Assembly: GCA_037157565.1 (NCBI GenBank)
Contig: JAZHRO010000012.1
Span: 1,328,501-1,392,500 of the forward strand
DNA length: 64,000 bases
Source of the DNA: Thalassia testudinum
Taxonomy: Eukaryota; Streptophyta; Magnoliopsida; Alismatales; Hydrocharitaceae
Reading direction: 5' to 3'
The notes beneath the pieces were generated by a model. The model did no database searches and was not told the DNA's origin. It was given only the letters and a program-made list of their open reading frames with translations. This document shows, in pieces, positions 9,774 to 21,232 of this stretch. Position 1 is the stretch's first letter, and each line of letters starts with the position of its first letter. A program made the translations under genes and the position numbers.

Positions 9774-12482
9774 TGATGATAACATTATCATTAACCATAA
9801 CTAGCTTTAATTAGTCATAATCAAATGACAAATGCTCCTACATAGTCTCCTAAGAGCCATAATTCCTTGCATATCCATTCTGAGGGAAGAATATTAAATC
9901 AGGGTTAATTCTGTAATTTTATCATATCATGAAAGCAGAGTAACCAAGGGATTTGCTAGGGGTTAATCTAAGGTCAAATAAGTATTAAATTCTATTAAGA
10001 GGGTCCACACAGACAGAAACAGGATTTCATGTATTTCGAGAACCAATATAGCACTCAAAACCCTAATTTCAGAGTCGCTTAAAATACAGAGGTTTTGGTT
10101 AGGATAAAATTCATCTAAACCTTCTAAAATTCATAAAAAAATATTCCTTGAGGTTTGCTCTCCTTGATTTGACCATTTGAACCAATTTTGACCTTGAATA
10201 GAGTTTCGACTGATTTCTATCATAATTTAAGTTTTTGAGTAAATTGCCTAGTCAACCTTGGTCAAAACTCAAATATGACTTCATTACTAGATTCCTTGGG
10301 TCCAAATTAGATTTGTACCAAAATTTGGGCCCAATCAGAGTTCATCTTTACCTAGTCGACAATCTAGTCCCTTAAAACTCTATTCTTCACATCCAAGTCC
10401 CTAACTTTTGAAAACCCTTGCATAACAATCCCTAATTTTGTCATTTTTTTGCAGAACAGCCCCTGTCGCCATTGGAGGTCAACCAACCTCCAAGCCGACT
10501 CTGACTACTCCTAAACCTACTCAAATCATCATCAAATCCCACCAAATTTGGTGGGATTGATGTTCACATTATGGGGAATTGATTGGGACAAATCTTGGCT
10601 CTTGAATCGCACGGATTAGGTCATGCGAATCCACGAAAATCCGTGGGTTTCTTTGACCTATTCCCCAAGCAATCATGGTTGTTTCCTGTTTAGAACTTGC
10701 TCAGGAGCTCTATAAAAGCTTCCCTATTGCGAAACCAAGCTCCTTAGTCAGGTTTAGGTCAAAATCAAGTCTTCTCCTTCAACTCCGTCCACCTCCAACC
10801 TCAACTCCAGCGATCCTCTCCTCCGTCTTCCTACAGCCTCCCAACCATCAAATTGGGAGTGCCAAACTCTTCCTCACACTCGTCTACACCTGGTGGGCCA
10901 AAGCCAAGGCTTCCAACCCGTTTCGCCACACCGTCTACCCCCACCGGAGGAGTTCATCTCCCTCGCGACTGGCAAGGCATGCTGGCACGAGTTTCTCCCT
11001 ATTTCGTCAAATAGATGGCCCTCTTCCTTGCTTTCCCTCCTTAGCTACAATTCAACTTCTTCTCACCCTAATTCAACCACTGTTCGACGATCTCCCCCTC
11101 CATCTTCCTTCGCTCTGGCCAAACTTTGGTGAGGTCGTCCGCCCTCCACAAGCCACCAAACAACCTACTTCCACCTCCACAACCTCCGCCTCACTTACAT
11201 GAACAAAACCCCTCAAGAAATTGAGGGGATTGTCCATCTAAATGTCCTGCAAACACGACCTCTACCACATACCATCTCTGACTTCGCCAGGTCATAACAC
11301 GCACCCGTACAGCATGAGGACATTGCCATTACCTTCTTCGTCCTCAGACGACCCTCCTAAGCTATCTTGATGCGGCTGCAAGGCCTTATTCTTTGTTTTA
11401 GGTGTTCTCCATTCACTTGCCGTTGCCACCATCATCTCCGATGTCATCCGCCCTGCTCCGACCACCATCACTGTCATTCCATGCCCAGGTGTTGCAGATT
11501 CATCTCAAGAGCAGATCTGCACCAACAATTGAAAGCCCCAGTGCCAGCAGCTGCTCCAATTGAAGACGTGCCCTCAGCTGTTGCATGCGAAGGAGGCACT
11601 TTAGTGCCACATCGTGAAGCTACAAGCAACCGATAGCGTATAAGTGGATTTTGTGTTTTAACTTGTTTGCCTAGTACACCAGGGGTCAGGTCCCCGCTTC
11701 ATGCACCTCCTCGCTCCTTCACGCCTCGCCCGTGCACATGCACGTGAGTCTGGCCACTACTTAGGATCCAATTACCCGATGCCTTACCCGAACCTATACC
11801 TGGTTGTCTGAGAGCGGAGAGAAGAGAGATTTGTGAGTTCGAGGGGGGAGAGTTTTGCTCTGTGTGCCTTGGCCCTGTACTGAAGAGGAAGAGCCTTGAC
11901 ACTTAGCCTCTGTAGAGTGTTAGTCGTGCCCTATGCTTGAGAAGGCTCTTGGTCTGCGAAGAGAATTAGCTCCTGCCTTGTGCTTAAGAGGCTGGAGAAG
12001 CAGCCTTGTGTGCTTACTATGGTGATATGTTCTGAAGGTTAAGATGTCTGATTGAGGTTGATGCTGATACTATTGAATCATTTGAGTACGTAAGTTGAGT
12101 TGATTGAGAAAACTGTTGAATTATTTGAATGATATAAATGCTTGGGATATATGCTTAATTAAGATAAATAATTGGTGATTCTAATCACCATTGTTTTATC
12201 TTTCTATTCTTTTTATCCCACGACCTTTTTGAGATATTGTTGATTGTCATTGAATATCAATCTGACAAATTATATTCATTGAATATCTTTTATCTGATGC
12301 TCAAATTACTATGCTTATTTATTCTAAATGAAGATTAATGTGTAAATTCCACATTTACTCCCTACGAACGACCTCGAACTCCAATTAAAATCTAAGTTTT
12401 ATAAATTTAAATATTTTGTTCTGCGATTTAGGAGTATACTACAACGAAGCATATTAAAATATCCTCCTTTCGCGTTGCAACA
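9774..12482 (+). mobile_element. Solo LTR of an Athila-type element, plus strand
   Basis: Starts TGATGATAAC and ends GTTGCAACA, 2709 bases. It resembles the LTRs at 48969-51560 in order and content: a TGATGA start, GCTCCTAC, TCATAAAAAAATATTCC, then the TTTGTACCAAAATTTGG region. Flanks GAGAT (9769-9773) and ATGAT (12483-12487) are a decayed duplication; the uninterrupted copy at 24430 reads GTGAT there. No internal coding region is present, so a full element probably recombined to a solo LTR. Its TATA box is CTATAAAAG at about 10709-10717. An ORF of 175 codons at 10675 shows no recognisable domain. Confidence 0.82.
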
Positions 12483-12499
12483 ATGATCTTGGGCGGCTA

Positions 12500-12523
12500 A
12501 GATGGTGCCACGTGGCACCATCT
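12500..12523. promoter_or_regulatory. 24-bp perfect palindrome centred on a G-box
   Basis: The centre is GCCACGTGGC, flanked by arms AGATGGT and ACCATCT, perfectly symmetric over 24 bases. CACGTG is the plant G-box, bound by bZIP and bHLH factors. It sits in the U3 of the minus-strand Athila LTR, about 730 bases upstream of its TATA box when the nested LTR is discounted. Binding is inferred from the motif only. Confidence 0.6.
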
Positions 12524-12975
12524 GAGCCGTCCATCTTCTTTTACTTGTAAGTGGTGCCACGGATGTCGGATTGGACCAATTTTTATGCCGTTGGGCTACA
12601 ATCGTTGATCCAAACCCATCCGTGCGGTTGGATTTGTCATCTGAAGTTTAAATTTTACACCACCTTGCCCCTTGACCTCTGATCTTCCTCGGACTATATC
12701 TGATGCTATGAAAATCCAATCAGGGCGATCTCAGAGTCGTTGAACTTCGATCATCGCCTTGATCAGATCCATATGGTTGAATCTTCAATCCAAGGCTCCG
12801 ATAAATATTACCCTGTCCCTGGCCAAAAAAAGAGGCAAATTACTATACAATTTATACAAATTAACTTAAATACATAATGATACATGTTATGTAACATTTA
12901 CAATGCATGATGATTCTATGACACTAAGAACATGCATAAATAGACATTTTAGGCTACTTAAATGTATACACATTA

Positions 12976-12992
12976 CACTCCCATGCCTATCT
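12976..12992 (-). promoter_or_regulatory. Polypurine tract of minus-strand Athila
   Basis: On the minus strand, GACTAGCAAAAGATAGGCATGGGAGTG directly precedes the LTR; positions 12976-12992 are its purine-rich end. The plus-strand Athila has the near-identical block ahead of its 3' LTR at 59495-59512. This primes plus-strand DNA synthesis in LTR elements. Confidence 0.7.
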
Positions 12993-14358
12993 TTTGCTAG
13001 TCCCCAACAAAACTATATGTTATTTATAAAAAAAATTAGGATCAAATTACTTAGGCCATAGTTATTTTTTTCAACACTAGGAAATTTCTACTAAGGACCT
13101 GAACTACAAAGACACAACAGCGCCCGGGTGTCTGCCAAAATGCAGACCGCCCAAGCTTTCACCGTATTCAAAAGCAAAAGCATCTTTTTCTTTTTTCTTC
13201 TTTTTCTATTTCTTTTTGAATTTTTGAGTTTAATGTTTCGAGGTAGCTTTCTATGGCTACCCAATTCACCTAAGACTCAAAAAGAACTCTAAGTACTAAG
13301 CATCTTTTTGTGTGAAATGTGATAGACTCACTAATCGACAATCAAAACGGACTCCAGGTTTCTACGCCCCTAAGTGACCTTGAAAAGGAATTTTACCTAA
13401 AGGTGTATCTATACGGCCGGTAGCTTTCTCCCTACTTTTAGTTTTAGGGGGTTAACACAAGGGCGAACCCAGTGTATATCTCTCCGGCTTATTCTACTTC
13501 TCCGCTTCTTCCTAAGTGTTTAGGAATTATGCATGCACTTCATGAGCTAGGATCTGGACAACCGACCGATGAACTGTTACCACCGACAACTTGCCAGCCA
13601 TACTCGTGCGATAAAGTGTGGCTTATTTCTTTCTTCTTTTCTTCTTTTCTATTCCTTTTTGGATTTTTTTTTAAGTAGGTGGCTTCCTTGATCTAAGATT
13701 TACGAAAAAGCAGCAGAAAGAGAATGGTCATGTGGCTGGGATCTGAACAACCAACCGATGAGCTGTTACCATCAACAACTTGCCAGCCATACCACTCTAG
13801 AAGACTCATTAGCTACCCAATTTTCGTTAAAACTACCAAACAATGAGTCAGTGCAAATAGTGTGTAGATGCTTAAACTTAAAGTTCCCTCAAATCAGAGG
13901 GCAAGTGACAAGTCATGTACTTATTGCCCCAACTTATTTAACCAATTTAAAATGAATTTTCAAATGATGAGGACTCGAGAAACAAGTCTACATTTTAGTG
14001 GACACCCGGGCTAATTAAGCTCGAAGACCTGAAGGGTCTAAGTGTTCAGGTTACTGTATTATTTCCTAAAGTTGAAAATTTCTAAAGCCAAAGTTTTCTT
14101 TTCATAATTCAATTTTTTTTAAATTAAAAAGGGAAAATAAGAAAATTTACAAGAAATCCACAGAGCTGACAATATGATTCAAAAATGAATCCAACCCCCC
14201 ATGGCTAGCTTATGCAATATCCTCATTGAAAATGAAAGGCATGAGAAAAGGGTAGGAAAAATATCACCTGTATTCCATGATGCTCTGGTCAGCTCTGAAT
14301 CAAACTATACAAGTGCTAAGTTTAATGCCATCAGCTAGGCGGGGTCCACCCAAAGAAG
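12993..14358 (-). other. 3' non-coding region of minus-strand Athila; no env-like ORF
   Basis: Between the integrase stop and the polypurine tract there is no ORF longer than about 70 codons with recognisable content. Pyrimidine-rich tracts on the plus strand lie at 13181-13215 and 13625-13670. A duplicated block of about 55 bases (GATCTG-ACAACC...CTTGCCAGCCATAC) occurs at 13548-13601 and 13740-13791. Some Athila elements carry an env-like gene here; this copy does not show one. Confidence 0.65.
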
Positions 14359-15764
14359 TTAGATCAAAGTTAAAGCAACCTTGTCAGAGACAGGTTCTGG
14401 AATAACACGATCAACATAAGGTTTCAGATGCTATCCATTGACCTTGAAAGAATTACCCGTCTTTGGGTCAAAAATCTCAACGACTCCGTTTGGGAATATC
14501 CGATCAATAATGAACGGGTCGTTCCACTTTGACCTAAACTTGCCAAGAAAGAGCTTAAGTCGAGAATCAAAGAGGCAGACCTTTTGGTTCGGCTCAAAGC
14601 TCTTACGGGAAATCAGTTGGACATGAAGAGCTTTGGTCCTAGCCTTATAGATCTTGGCATTCTCGTATGCATCATTTCTAAGCTCCTCCAACTCAGATAG
14701 TTAGAGTTTCCTGGTCTTTCCGGCTAAACTTAAATCAAAGTTGCATTTCTTGATTGCCCAGAATGCCCGATGTTCAATCTCTATGGGTAAATGTCACGCC
14801 TTACCATACACTAGACAAAACGGTGACATGCCGATAGGCATTTTGTATGCCGTACAGTAGGCTCAAAGAGCGTCATCAATCTTTTGAGTCCAGTCTGTTC
14901 TATCAGGCCTAATCGTCTTTTGTAGGATGTTCTTGATCTCCCGATTGGAGATCTCGGGTTGTCTATTCGTCTAGGGGTGGTAGGGTATGGAAATTCTGTG
15001 ATTCACCCTGTATTTTGCTAGTAAATTGCAAAACTGGGCATTGGTGAAGTGAGTACCACCATCATTGATGATGGCCCATGGAATTTCGAACCGACTAAAG
15101 ATATTCTTTTTGACAAAATCGATGACCACCTTGTGGTCATTGGTTCGGGTGAGAATAGCCTCAATCCACTTGGACACGTAGTCAATAGCTACAAGAATGT
15201 ACTGGTGTCCAAATGAAGGGAGGAAAGGTCCCATGACATCGATGCCCCAAACGTCAAAGATTTTGACGAGAAGAATCAGGTTTAAAGGCATCATGTCCCT
15301 CTTAGATATGCTCCCGAGTGCCTGGCATCGAGAACACGACTTCAAGAATTCCTGGGCATCCTTGAATAAAGACAGCCAACAAAATCCAGATTGCAAAATT
15401 TTTGCAATCGTCTTTTTCCTGGAGAAATGTCCACCACACGCAGATGCATGGCAGAACTCAAGTATGCTTTGAAACTCATTCTCCAAAATACATCGGCGAA
15501 TAATCTAATTAGAGCCGATGCGATACAGTTCAGGGTCATCCCAAAAGTAATATTTGGCCTCAGATATAAGCCTATTTTGTTGTTGCTTGGTCCAATCTTG
15601 GGGGATTTGACCAACAGCCAAATACTTTACCATGTCCACAAACCAAGGGGTTCGGACACCTGAAACTGTAAGAATAGTCTTGTTTGGAAAAGTAATAGAA
15701 ATCGAAATATCCGAACGAGAAGAATCACTTAGGAGTTGCAAAAGATGATCCGCCACCACATTTT
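14359..15764 (-). pseudogene. Athila integrase (minus copy)
   Basis: Integrase domain of the pol polyprotein. The HHCC zinc-binding region is visible (CHASACGGHF, then CSRC near 15470-15340). All three catalytic positions are preserved: WGIDVMGPF, INDGGTHF, and the Glu of NREIKNIL. The C-terminal part at 14691-14431 includes the FRSKWNDPFII and NGVVEIFDP segments. Stops interrupt the frame after YHP (about 14970), in the DALxAYCTAY segment, and near LWV. It ends at the stop at 14359-14361. Zinc-binding and core domains read mostly in one frame, shifted relative to RNase H. The active-site residues survive although the gene is not translatable as a whole. Confidence 0.88.
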
Positions 15765-17251
15765 GTGCCCCAGATTTGTCTTTAATTTCAAGATTGAATT
15801 CTTGAAATAAAAGAATCCAACGGATAAGTTAGGATTTGGCATCCTTTTTGGTTGAGAGATGTCGCAAGGCCGAATGGTCGGTATAGATTATAACATGAGA
15901 TCCTAAGCGATAAGCCCTAAAGTTTTCTAATGCAAATACTACAACTAGCAATTCCTTTTCGATAACAGTGTAGTTTCTCTAGGCCTTGTCCAGTTTTGCT
16001 AGCATAGTAGATGACAGAGGGCTTCTTATCTATCTTCTAACCCAAAATAGCCCCGACCGCATAATCAAAAGCGTCGGTCATGATCTCAAATGGGGCTGTC
16101 CAGATCGGTGGTTGCAACACCAGAGCACAAGTGACTGTCATTTTAAGAAAATTAAATGCCTTATGGCATGATTCATCAAAATCAAACGGCATATCTTTGG
16201 CTAGAAGGTTGCTCAAAGGTCGAGCAACCTTAGAAAAGTACTTGATGAACCTCCTATAAAATCCCACATGACCAAGAAATGATCGGATTTGTTTAACAGA
16301 TGTGGGAGGAGGAAGTTTGGATATAGCATCCACCTTAGCTTTATCAACCTCAATTCCCCACTCAGAGACTACATGGGCCAATACGATGCCTTCTTGTGTC
16401 ATGAAGTGACTCTTTTCCAAGCTAAGGACCAATCGTGCTTTGATGCATCTCTTAAGAATCAATTCTAGGCTAGAGAGGCAAGAATTAAACGAATCTCCAA
16501 AAATGGAGAAATCGTCCATGAAAACTTCCATAAACTCTCTCACCATGTCTGAGAAGATGGCTAGCATGCACCTTTGAAAAGTCATAGGTGCATTGCAAAG
16601 CTCGAATGGCATTCTATGGAATGCAAAGGTTCCATAGGGATAGGTGAAAGCCGTCTTTTCTTGATCCTTGGGATGGATAGGGATTGGTTGTATCCCAAGT
16701 ATCCATCCAGGAAACAGAAATACTTTTACCTGGCTAACCTTTCAAGGATTTGGTTGATGAAAGGCAGAGGGAAATTATCCTTTTCATGGCTGTGTTCAAC
16801 TTCCTGTAATCGATATAGACTCTCCAGGAGGAAGTTGAATAGGTTGTGATAGATTCACCTTTCTCGTTGGTCACAACAGTAATCTCAACTTTCTTGGGAA
16901 CAATTTGCACAGGACTAACCCAAGGACTATCCGAGATTGGATAAATGATTCATGCGTCAAGCCACTTAATGATTTCTTTCTTGACCACTTTTCCCATGTT
17001 AGGGTTCAGTCTCTGCATCTGGCGAAAAGGGCAGGATCCATCTTCCATAAAATCCAATGATTGCAATAAGATGGCTCAATCCCCCTATGGTCATGGATGG
17101 TCCAACCAATTGTCTCCTTATGTGCTTTTAGGACCTTGATCAGTTTCAACTCTTGCTCCTTAGTTAGTTTTGCACTTATAATCATAGGGAGAGTTTTCTT
17201 AGGTCCTCAAAATTCATATTTCAGACTCTCGAGCAATGGTTTCAATTCAAG
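15765..17251 (-). pseudogene. Athila reverse transcriptase and RNase H (minus copy)
   Basis: Reverse transcriptase copies element RNA to DNA, and RNase H removes the RNA. The N-terminal part (GWTIHDHRGIEPSYC, WRVYIDYRKLN) lies around 17100-16800 and is frameshifted. The palm domain from 16612 shows LCNAPMTFQRCM and the intact catalytic FMDDFSIFG, then IRSFLGHVGFYRRFI (connection region). RNase H begins near 16100 (FEIMTDAFDYAVGAILG; the usual catalytic Asp is in TDA) and continues in broken frames to about 15770. Multiple frameshifts and stops make it non-functional. Confidence 0.87.
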
Positions 17252-18379
17252 CTAAGGCAGGTTTAGAATGGAGGGTAAGGAGGATGCTGATGAAGATGCA
17301 TCAGGATGATCTAAAGGAAGAGGTTGGAAGTGAACAAAATCAGCAACCTCTTCATAATATGATGGGTCTGCCACAGAAGGTTGTGGGTTGGGTTCATTGG
17401 TGCAAGAGGAATTCTCAAGGACGATAAAAGCCATACAAGTCTCAAAATTCAGATTATATTCCTCAAGCTCCTCAATATATCCACAATCCTCCAATTTGTT
17501 AATCGCCTTGAAATTATCAAGTTTCATTTTTCTATCCCCAAAGGCGATTTCAATACTACCACTTTCACAGTTGATATTGACATTAGCAATAGCCAGGAAC
17601 GGACACCCCAGAATGATGGGTGTGTTCCTTAAATCCTTAGGTACATTCATGTCAAGGACAAGGAAATCTACAGGAAAGTAAAAGTCCTTAAGCTTGACGA
17701 TAACATCCTCAATAACACCCTTCGAGTTTGTGACCGAACGGTCCGCTAACTGCAGCGTTACTGAGGTCGGCCTTAGTTCACTTAATCCAAACTTTTCGTA
17801 AAAAGAAGTCGAAATTAGGTTAATGGATGCACCTAGATCCAAAAGTGCCCTATCAAAAGTGTAATCCCCGATAAAACACGAAATCAAAGGGGCACCTGGA
17901 TCTCTCTTTTTCTAAGGAAGGTGAAGCAGGATAACAGAACTAGCATGTTCAGAGAGTATCACCTTTCTCGGGGCAGATTTCCTCGGCTTACGCTTCAAAG
18001 TGCATAAATCCTTTAAGAATTTAGCATAAGTCGGAATGTGTTTAATAGCATCAAGGAGCGGGATATCGATTTCAACATTCTTGAATATATTCAAGAGCTC
18101 CTCGTAACTATCAACAGACTTCTTCTTCCTAGGTTTAAGCAAGGCTTCAGGGAATGGAACATGAGTCAGATCTTTGGAATCAGGTTCATAAGCCTTGATT
18201 TCTTCAGTGTTCTCCTTTCCTTCCTCAGGCTCACCGGGGTGTGATTGACTAGAAGAGAGTAATTTTAGGTCCTGGGTTTGCCATCCACTCCTCAAGGTAA
18301 TAGAATTTGCAGAAGCATACGGGTTTAGGTCTTGGGGAGGGTTAGGAAAGATCGGAGGGGCATGATTAGCTAGATATCC
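17252..18379 (-). pseudogene. Athila aspartic protease and linker (minus copy)
   Basis: The pol protease cleaves the polyprotein. At 17887-17252 the retropepsin-type core is clear: FDRALLDLGASINLI (the catalytic motif appears as DLGA where DTG/DSG-type motifs are usual; DLGAS is characteristic of Athila), then SLYEKFGL-like and FPVDFLVLDM, and IILGCPFLA. The upstream linker 18295-17912 holds KNVEIDIPLLDAIKHIPTYAKFLK, conserved between gag and protease of Athila elements. A stop separates linker and protease at about 17910. Confidence 0.85.
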
Positions 18380-20037
18380 CAGATTGGATGAAGAAGTAGA
18401 AGAAGGACCCTACTCAACCACCTGAGCATGTGCGTGTGGGTCCCTTTGATTCCTGTACCCCTAGGCTCGATTCCCTGATTTTGTATGTTGCGAGGGTTGG
18501 GTACGGGTTGAGATGGCAGAGATCTAGGCTGATGAGAATTAGCAATGAGCCAGGATTGCAAGTTATCTAGCAAGGTTTTCATTCGTTGCATGAGCTGGAG
18601 CATGGATCCTTGCATCTCCACCATCTGACAGTTCAAATCAGCCTGCCCTATGGGTTGACAGGCATTCCAAGTTGGCTGATTGACCTGATTAGGGGGCAGC
18701 TGAGTGTATACGTGACCCTGACCCATTGGTCTTTACGATGCATAGTTGTTGGGTCGAATTTAGGTCTGCTGCCCTGGATTTTTCCAGGAGAAGTTAGGGT
18801 GGTTCCTCCAACTCGAATTATAAGAGTTAGAATATGGGTTGCACCTTATATTCTCCTGTACAACATACACATCCTCAAATGGTGAGGATGGTGGGAAAGG
18901 AGAGTGATCAGAGAAACTGGGATCAAAGGCCTCAGTTTGGAACCCATGGGGTTCCGACTAATGTTGGCTCACAGGTTGAGCCGCTTCTAGTTGATTTACA
19001 AACTCCCGTCTAGTAGGATCTCGTAAAGAATGGAATCCCGAGTTCTTAGATTGAGTGGATCGAGAAATATTTGCAGAGTTTCCGGCCATCCACTCTTCCA
19101 TTCTTTTGGTAACTAGGTCCACCTTATCAAGTTTATTACAAATTAGTTCCATATCGAATGAACGAGAGTCATAGACCTCATTAACATTCGATCTGGGTTG
19201 TTGGGACCGATTAAAAGTATCCATGGAGGCATGATTAATGGAATTTTCACTTATTTCCTTAAAAAATTCATGCGCACTATCTGCATCTTTGTTGAGGAAA
19301 TTGCCTCCGCAAGAAGCGTCCACATGATTACGAAGTTGCTCAGTCAACCCATGATAAAAGATCTGCACAAGTTGCCATTTCAACACCTTGTGGTGTGGAC
19401 ACTTCCGCCACAAATCCTAGAATCGCTCCCAAGCATAATGAAGCGGTTCCCCCCGCCGTTGGATGAAAGTAGTAATCGCCCGTCGTAAAGCATTGGTACA
19501 CCCGACTGGGAAGAATTTTTTTAGGAAAGCCAATTTAAAATCATTCAAAGTTGTTATTGGTCTTCCAATAGTATGGTACCAACGTGCGGCCTTATCCCTA
19601 AGAGAGTGGGGAAAGAGCCTCATGATCATCTACTCGTCCAAGTTTCACGCTTTGGTGGTCTAGACCAAAGTGGTCAAGTCTTCCAAATGTTGAAACGGGT
19701 CTTCAGAGCCAAGGCTATGGAAATGTTTGATCAAGCTTAACACCTAGAGCTTGATTTCTACGTCACCGGTAGGAATCTGGACACCAGGATGTTCCCCGTA
19801 ATTTGAAGGATCATAAAAATCATTCAAGGGCTGAGCACCCTGACCATGCATTCGTTGGAACCATTTTTGCATTTGCTGCATTTGTTCCAGCTACCTTTGC
19901 AGCATCTCTTGCGGATTCTGAGGCAAAGGAGGTGGTTGATCAGCCATGGGATCAATTGGATTAAAATTCAACCTATGCCTCCTTGAATGGTCTAATGGTC
20001 CTTCCAAGAGGGGATTCAAAGACCTCCTTCCAAGCAT
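18380..20037 (-). pseudogene. Athila gag (minus copy)
   Basis: Structural gag. The start at 20037 (MLGRRSLNPLLEGP) parallels MFGRRSLKPPLE of the plus-strand Athila at 52501, which fixes both starts. The capsid-like core follows: HSLGSEDPFQHLEDL, then RDKAARWYHT and FLKKFFPVGCTNALRRAITTF at 19629-19417, RNHVDASCGGNFLNK at about 19300, and the MELICNKLDKVDLVTKRMEE coiled segment near 19120. The C-terminal PN/GQ-rich part includes a YNSSWRNHPNFSW motif at about 18800. Stops occur after EMLQR, EIKL, TTLV, TTKA and WERF; most replace Gln or Trp codons. Confidence 0.87.
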
Positions 20038-21211
20038 AAACTAGGAAGAGGTCAGAAGGACTGGGGATAAGAACCCTGCAGCACAATAATACAAGCATGT
20101 CCTTAAGTTGGGTAGCCTAAAGACCTATGCTCCAAAATAAACTCAAACCACAACACAAATTTTGTGTTGTTCTTAATCCAAAAGCTGGTTAAGTTGGGAT
20201 GGCGAGACAGGGGGAGCGTGTCCTGAAGGCTGCTAATTATGTCAAACCCTTGCCTGCTTAAGTTGTTTGACAATCAGGCCACCCAACTTAGCACTTTCTG
20301 GAGAAAGTAGACATCATAAATTTGCACCATAGTATGAGAAATATCCTGAAAAGGACTGATGAGTCTTAGGGCAAACGTCTACTTGATTTTAGATTAGGCC
20401 TAGGATAGTAGTGCTTTTGGAATGTGGTGGGCTCTTAAAATGGGTTGTGTCATTAATAATTAATTGAATAAGTGTGAGTGAGTGCACAACCAGGGTTCTC
20501 AAGCAAGATTATTTGGATGAGTGGCTTTTAGAGTTCAAATCTTGCTTAAGTAGATTTTAGGGTTTGAATTAGGGTGATTTCAATCAAATTCAAGAGGCAC
20601 ACCAAGATTTGCAAACACGAGTGAAGATGTTTTCCTTTGAAATCAAGATAAAGTGGAGTGCTTGGTATTGACCTTAATTGTTAACCCTAATGAGCAAGCT
20701 ACTTGATGAGTTTCTTTTACATGAAGTGGTGCGGCCCAAACAACTCAAGCACTTGGCCTTAATGCACCACTGAGTTATCCACACAAGTGGTTACCTAGGC
20801 TGATTTCTACTCAATTATGTGTTTGGCTGTGTGTATCGATTCCAAAGATCGGGTTACCGGTTGAGTATGAAGAATCAAAAGAGGTTGTGTACATTTGTGA
20901 GATTTTTTTTAGATTTTTTTTTTTAAATGGGGGTGAGGTGAGTGGAGGTGGCAATTAAAATAACCAAACTAATCCTAAGGTTTATGAGAGCACCTAGGTT
21001 AATTAGGGTTTGAATTAGGGTGATGGAATGAAGTCTATGGAGGGGGAAAGAATGGGGGAGCACTTAAAGTTGACTTCAACTGCACTTTACTCCTTTCTAC
21101 CGCTTGAAGATTCCTGGTTAAAATACCTGCAAGATAATAGAAAAGAAATACAAGGGAGTTAGAAAGCAAATAAGTGCAAGGAATGCGGAGAAGAAATTGA
21201 GATCCATTGCC
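20038..21211 (-). other. 5' leader of minus-strand Athila
   Basis: Untranslated region between primer site and gag. No protein similarity is seen. On the minus strand, about 90 bases after the primer site, a pyrimidine-rich run TTTCTTTTCTATTATCTTGCAG ends at an acceptor-like AG (21127-21128). The plus-strand Athila has a comparable site at 51651. The rest is AT-rich and featureless. Confidence 0.55.
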
Positions 21212-21229
21212 TCCCTGGCAATGGCACCA
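21212..21229 (-). promoter_or_regulatory. Primer binding site, tRNA-Asp type
   Basis: The plus strand reads TCCCTGGCAATGGCACCA, matching the plant tRNA-Asp 3' end (TCCCCGGCAACGGCGCCA) at 15 of 18 bases; all three differences are transitions. It starts 3 bases inside the LTR boundary at 21233. Confidence 0.8.
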
Positions 21230-21232
21230 AAA

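Larger units (their letters stand above)
8368..12975 (-). repeat. 3' LTR of minus-strand Athila (interrupted)
   Basis: Left-hand LTR, which is the 3' LTR in element orientation. Removing the nested LTR and one target copy leaves 8368-9773 plus 12488-12975 (about 1.9 kb), matching the right-hand LTR. The inner end reads TATACACATTA where the other copy has TATACACATCA, so the terminal dinucleotide has mutated. It contains a GA-rich microsatellite near 8612-8640. Confidence 0.88.

Noticed and set aside
10675..11202. 175-codon ORF in the solo LTR 9774-12482
   Set aside because: Lies in the LTR downstream of the TATA box; no domain, and not kept in the related LTRs.
21212..21229. tRNA gene
   Set aside because: Only the 18-base tRNA-Asp 3' match of a primer binding site is present; no cloverleaf.
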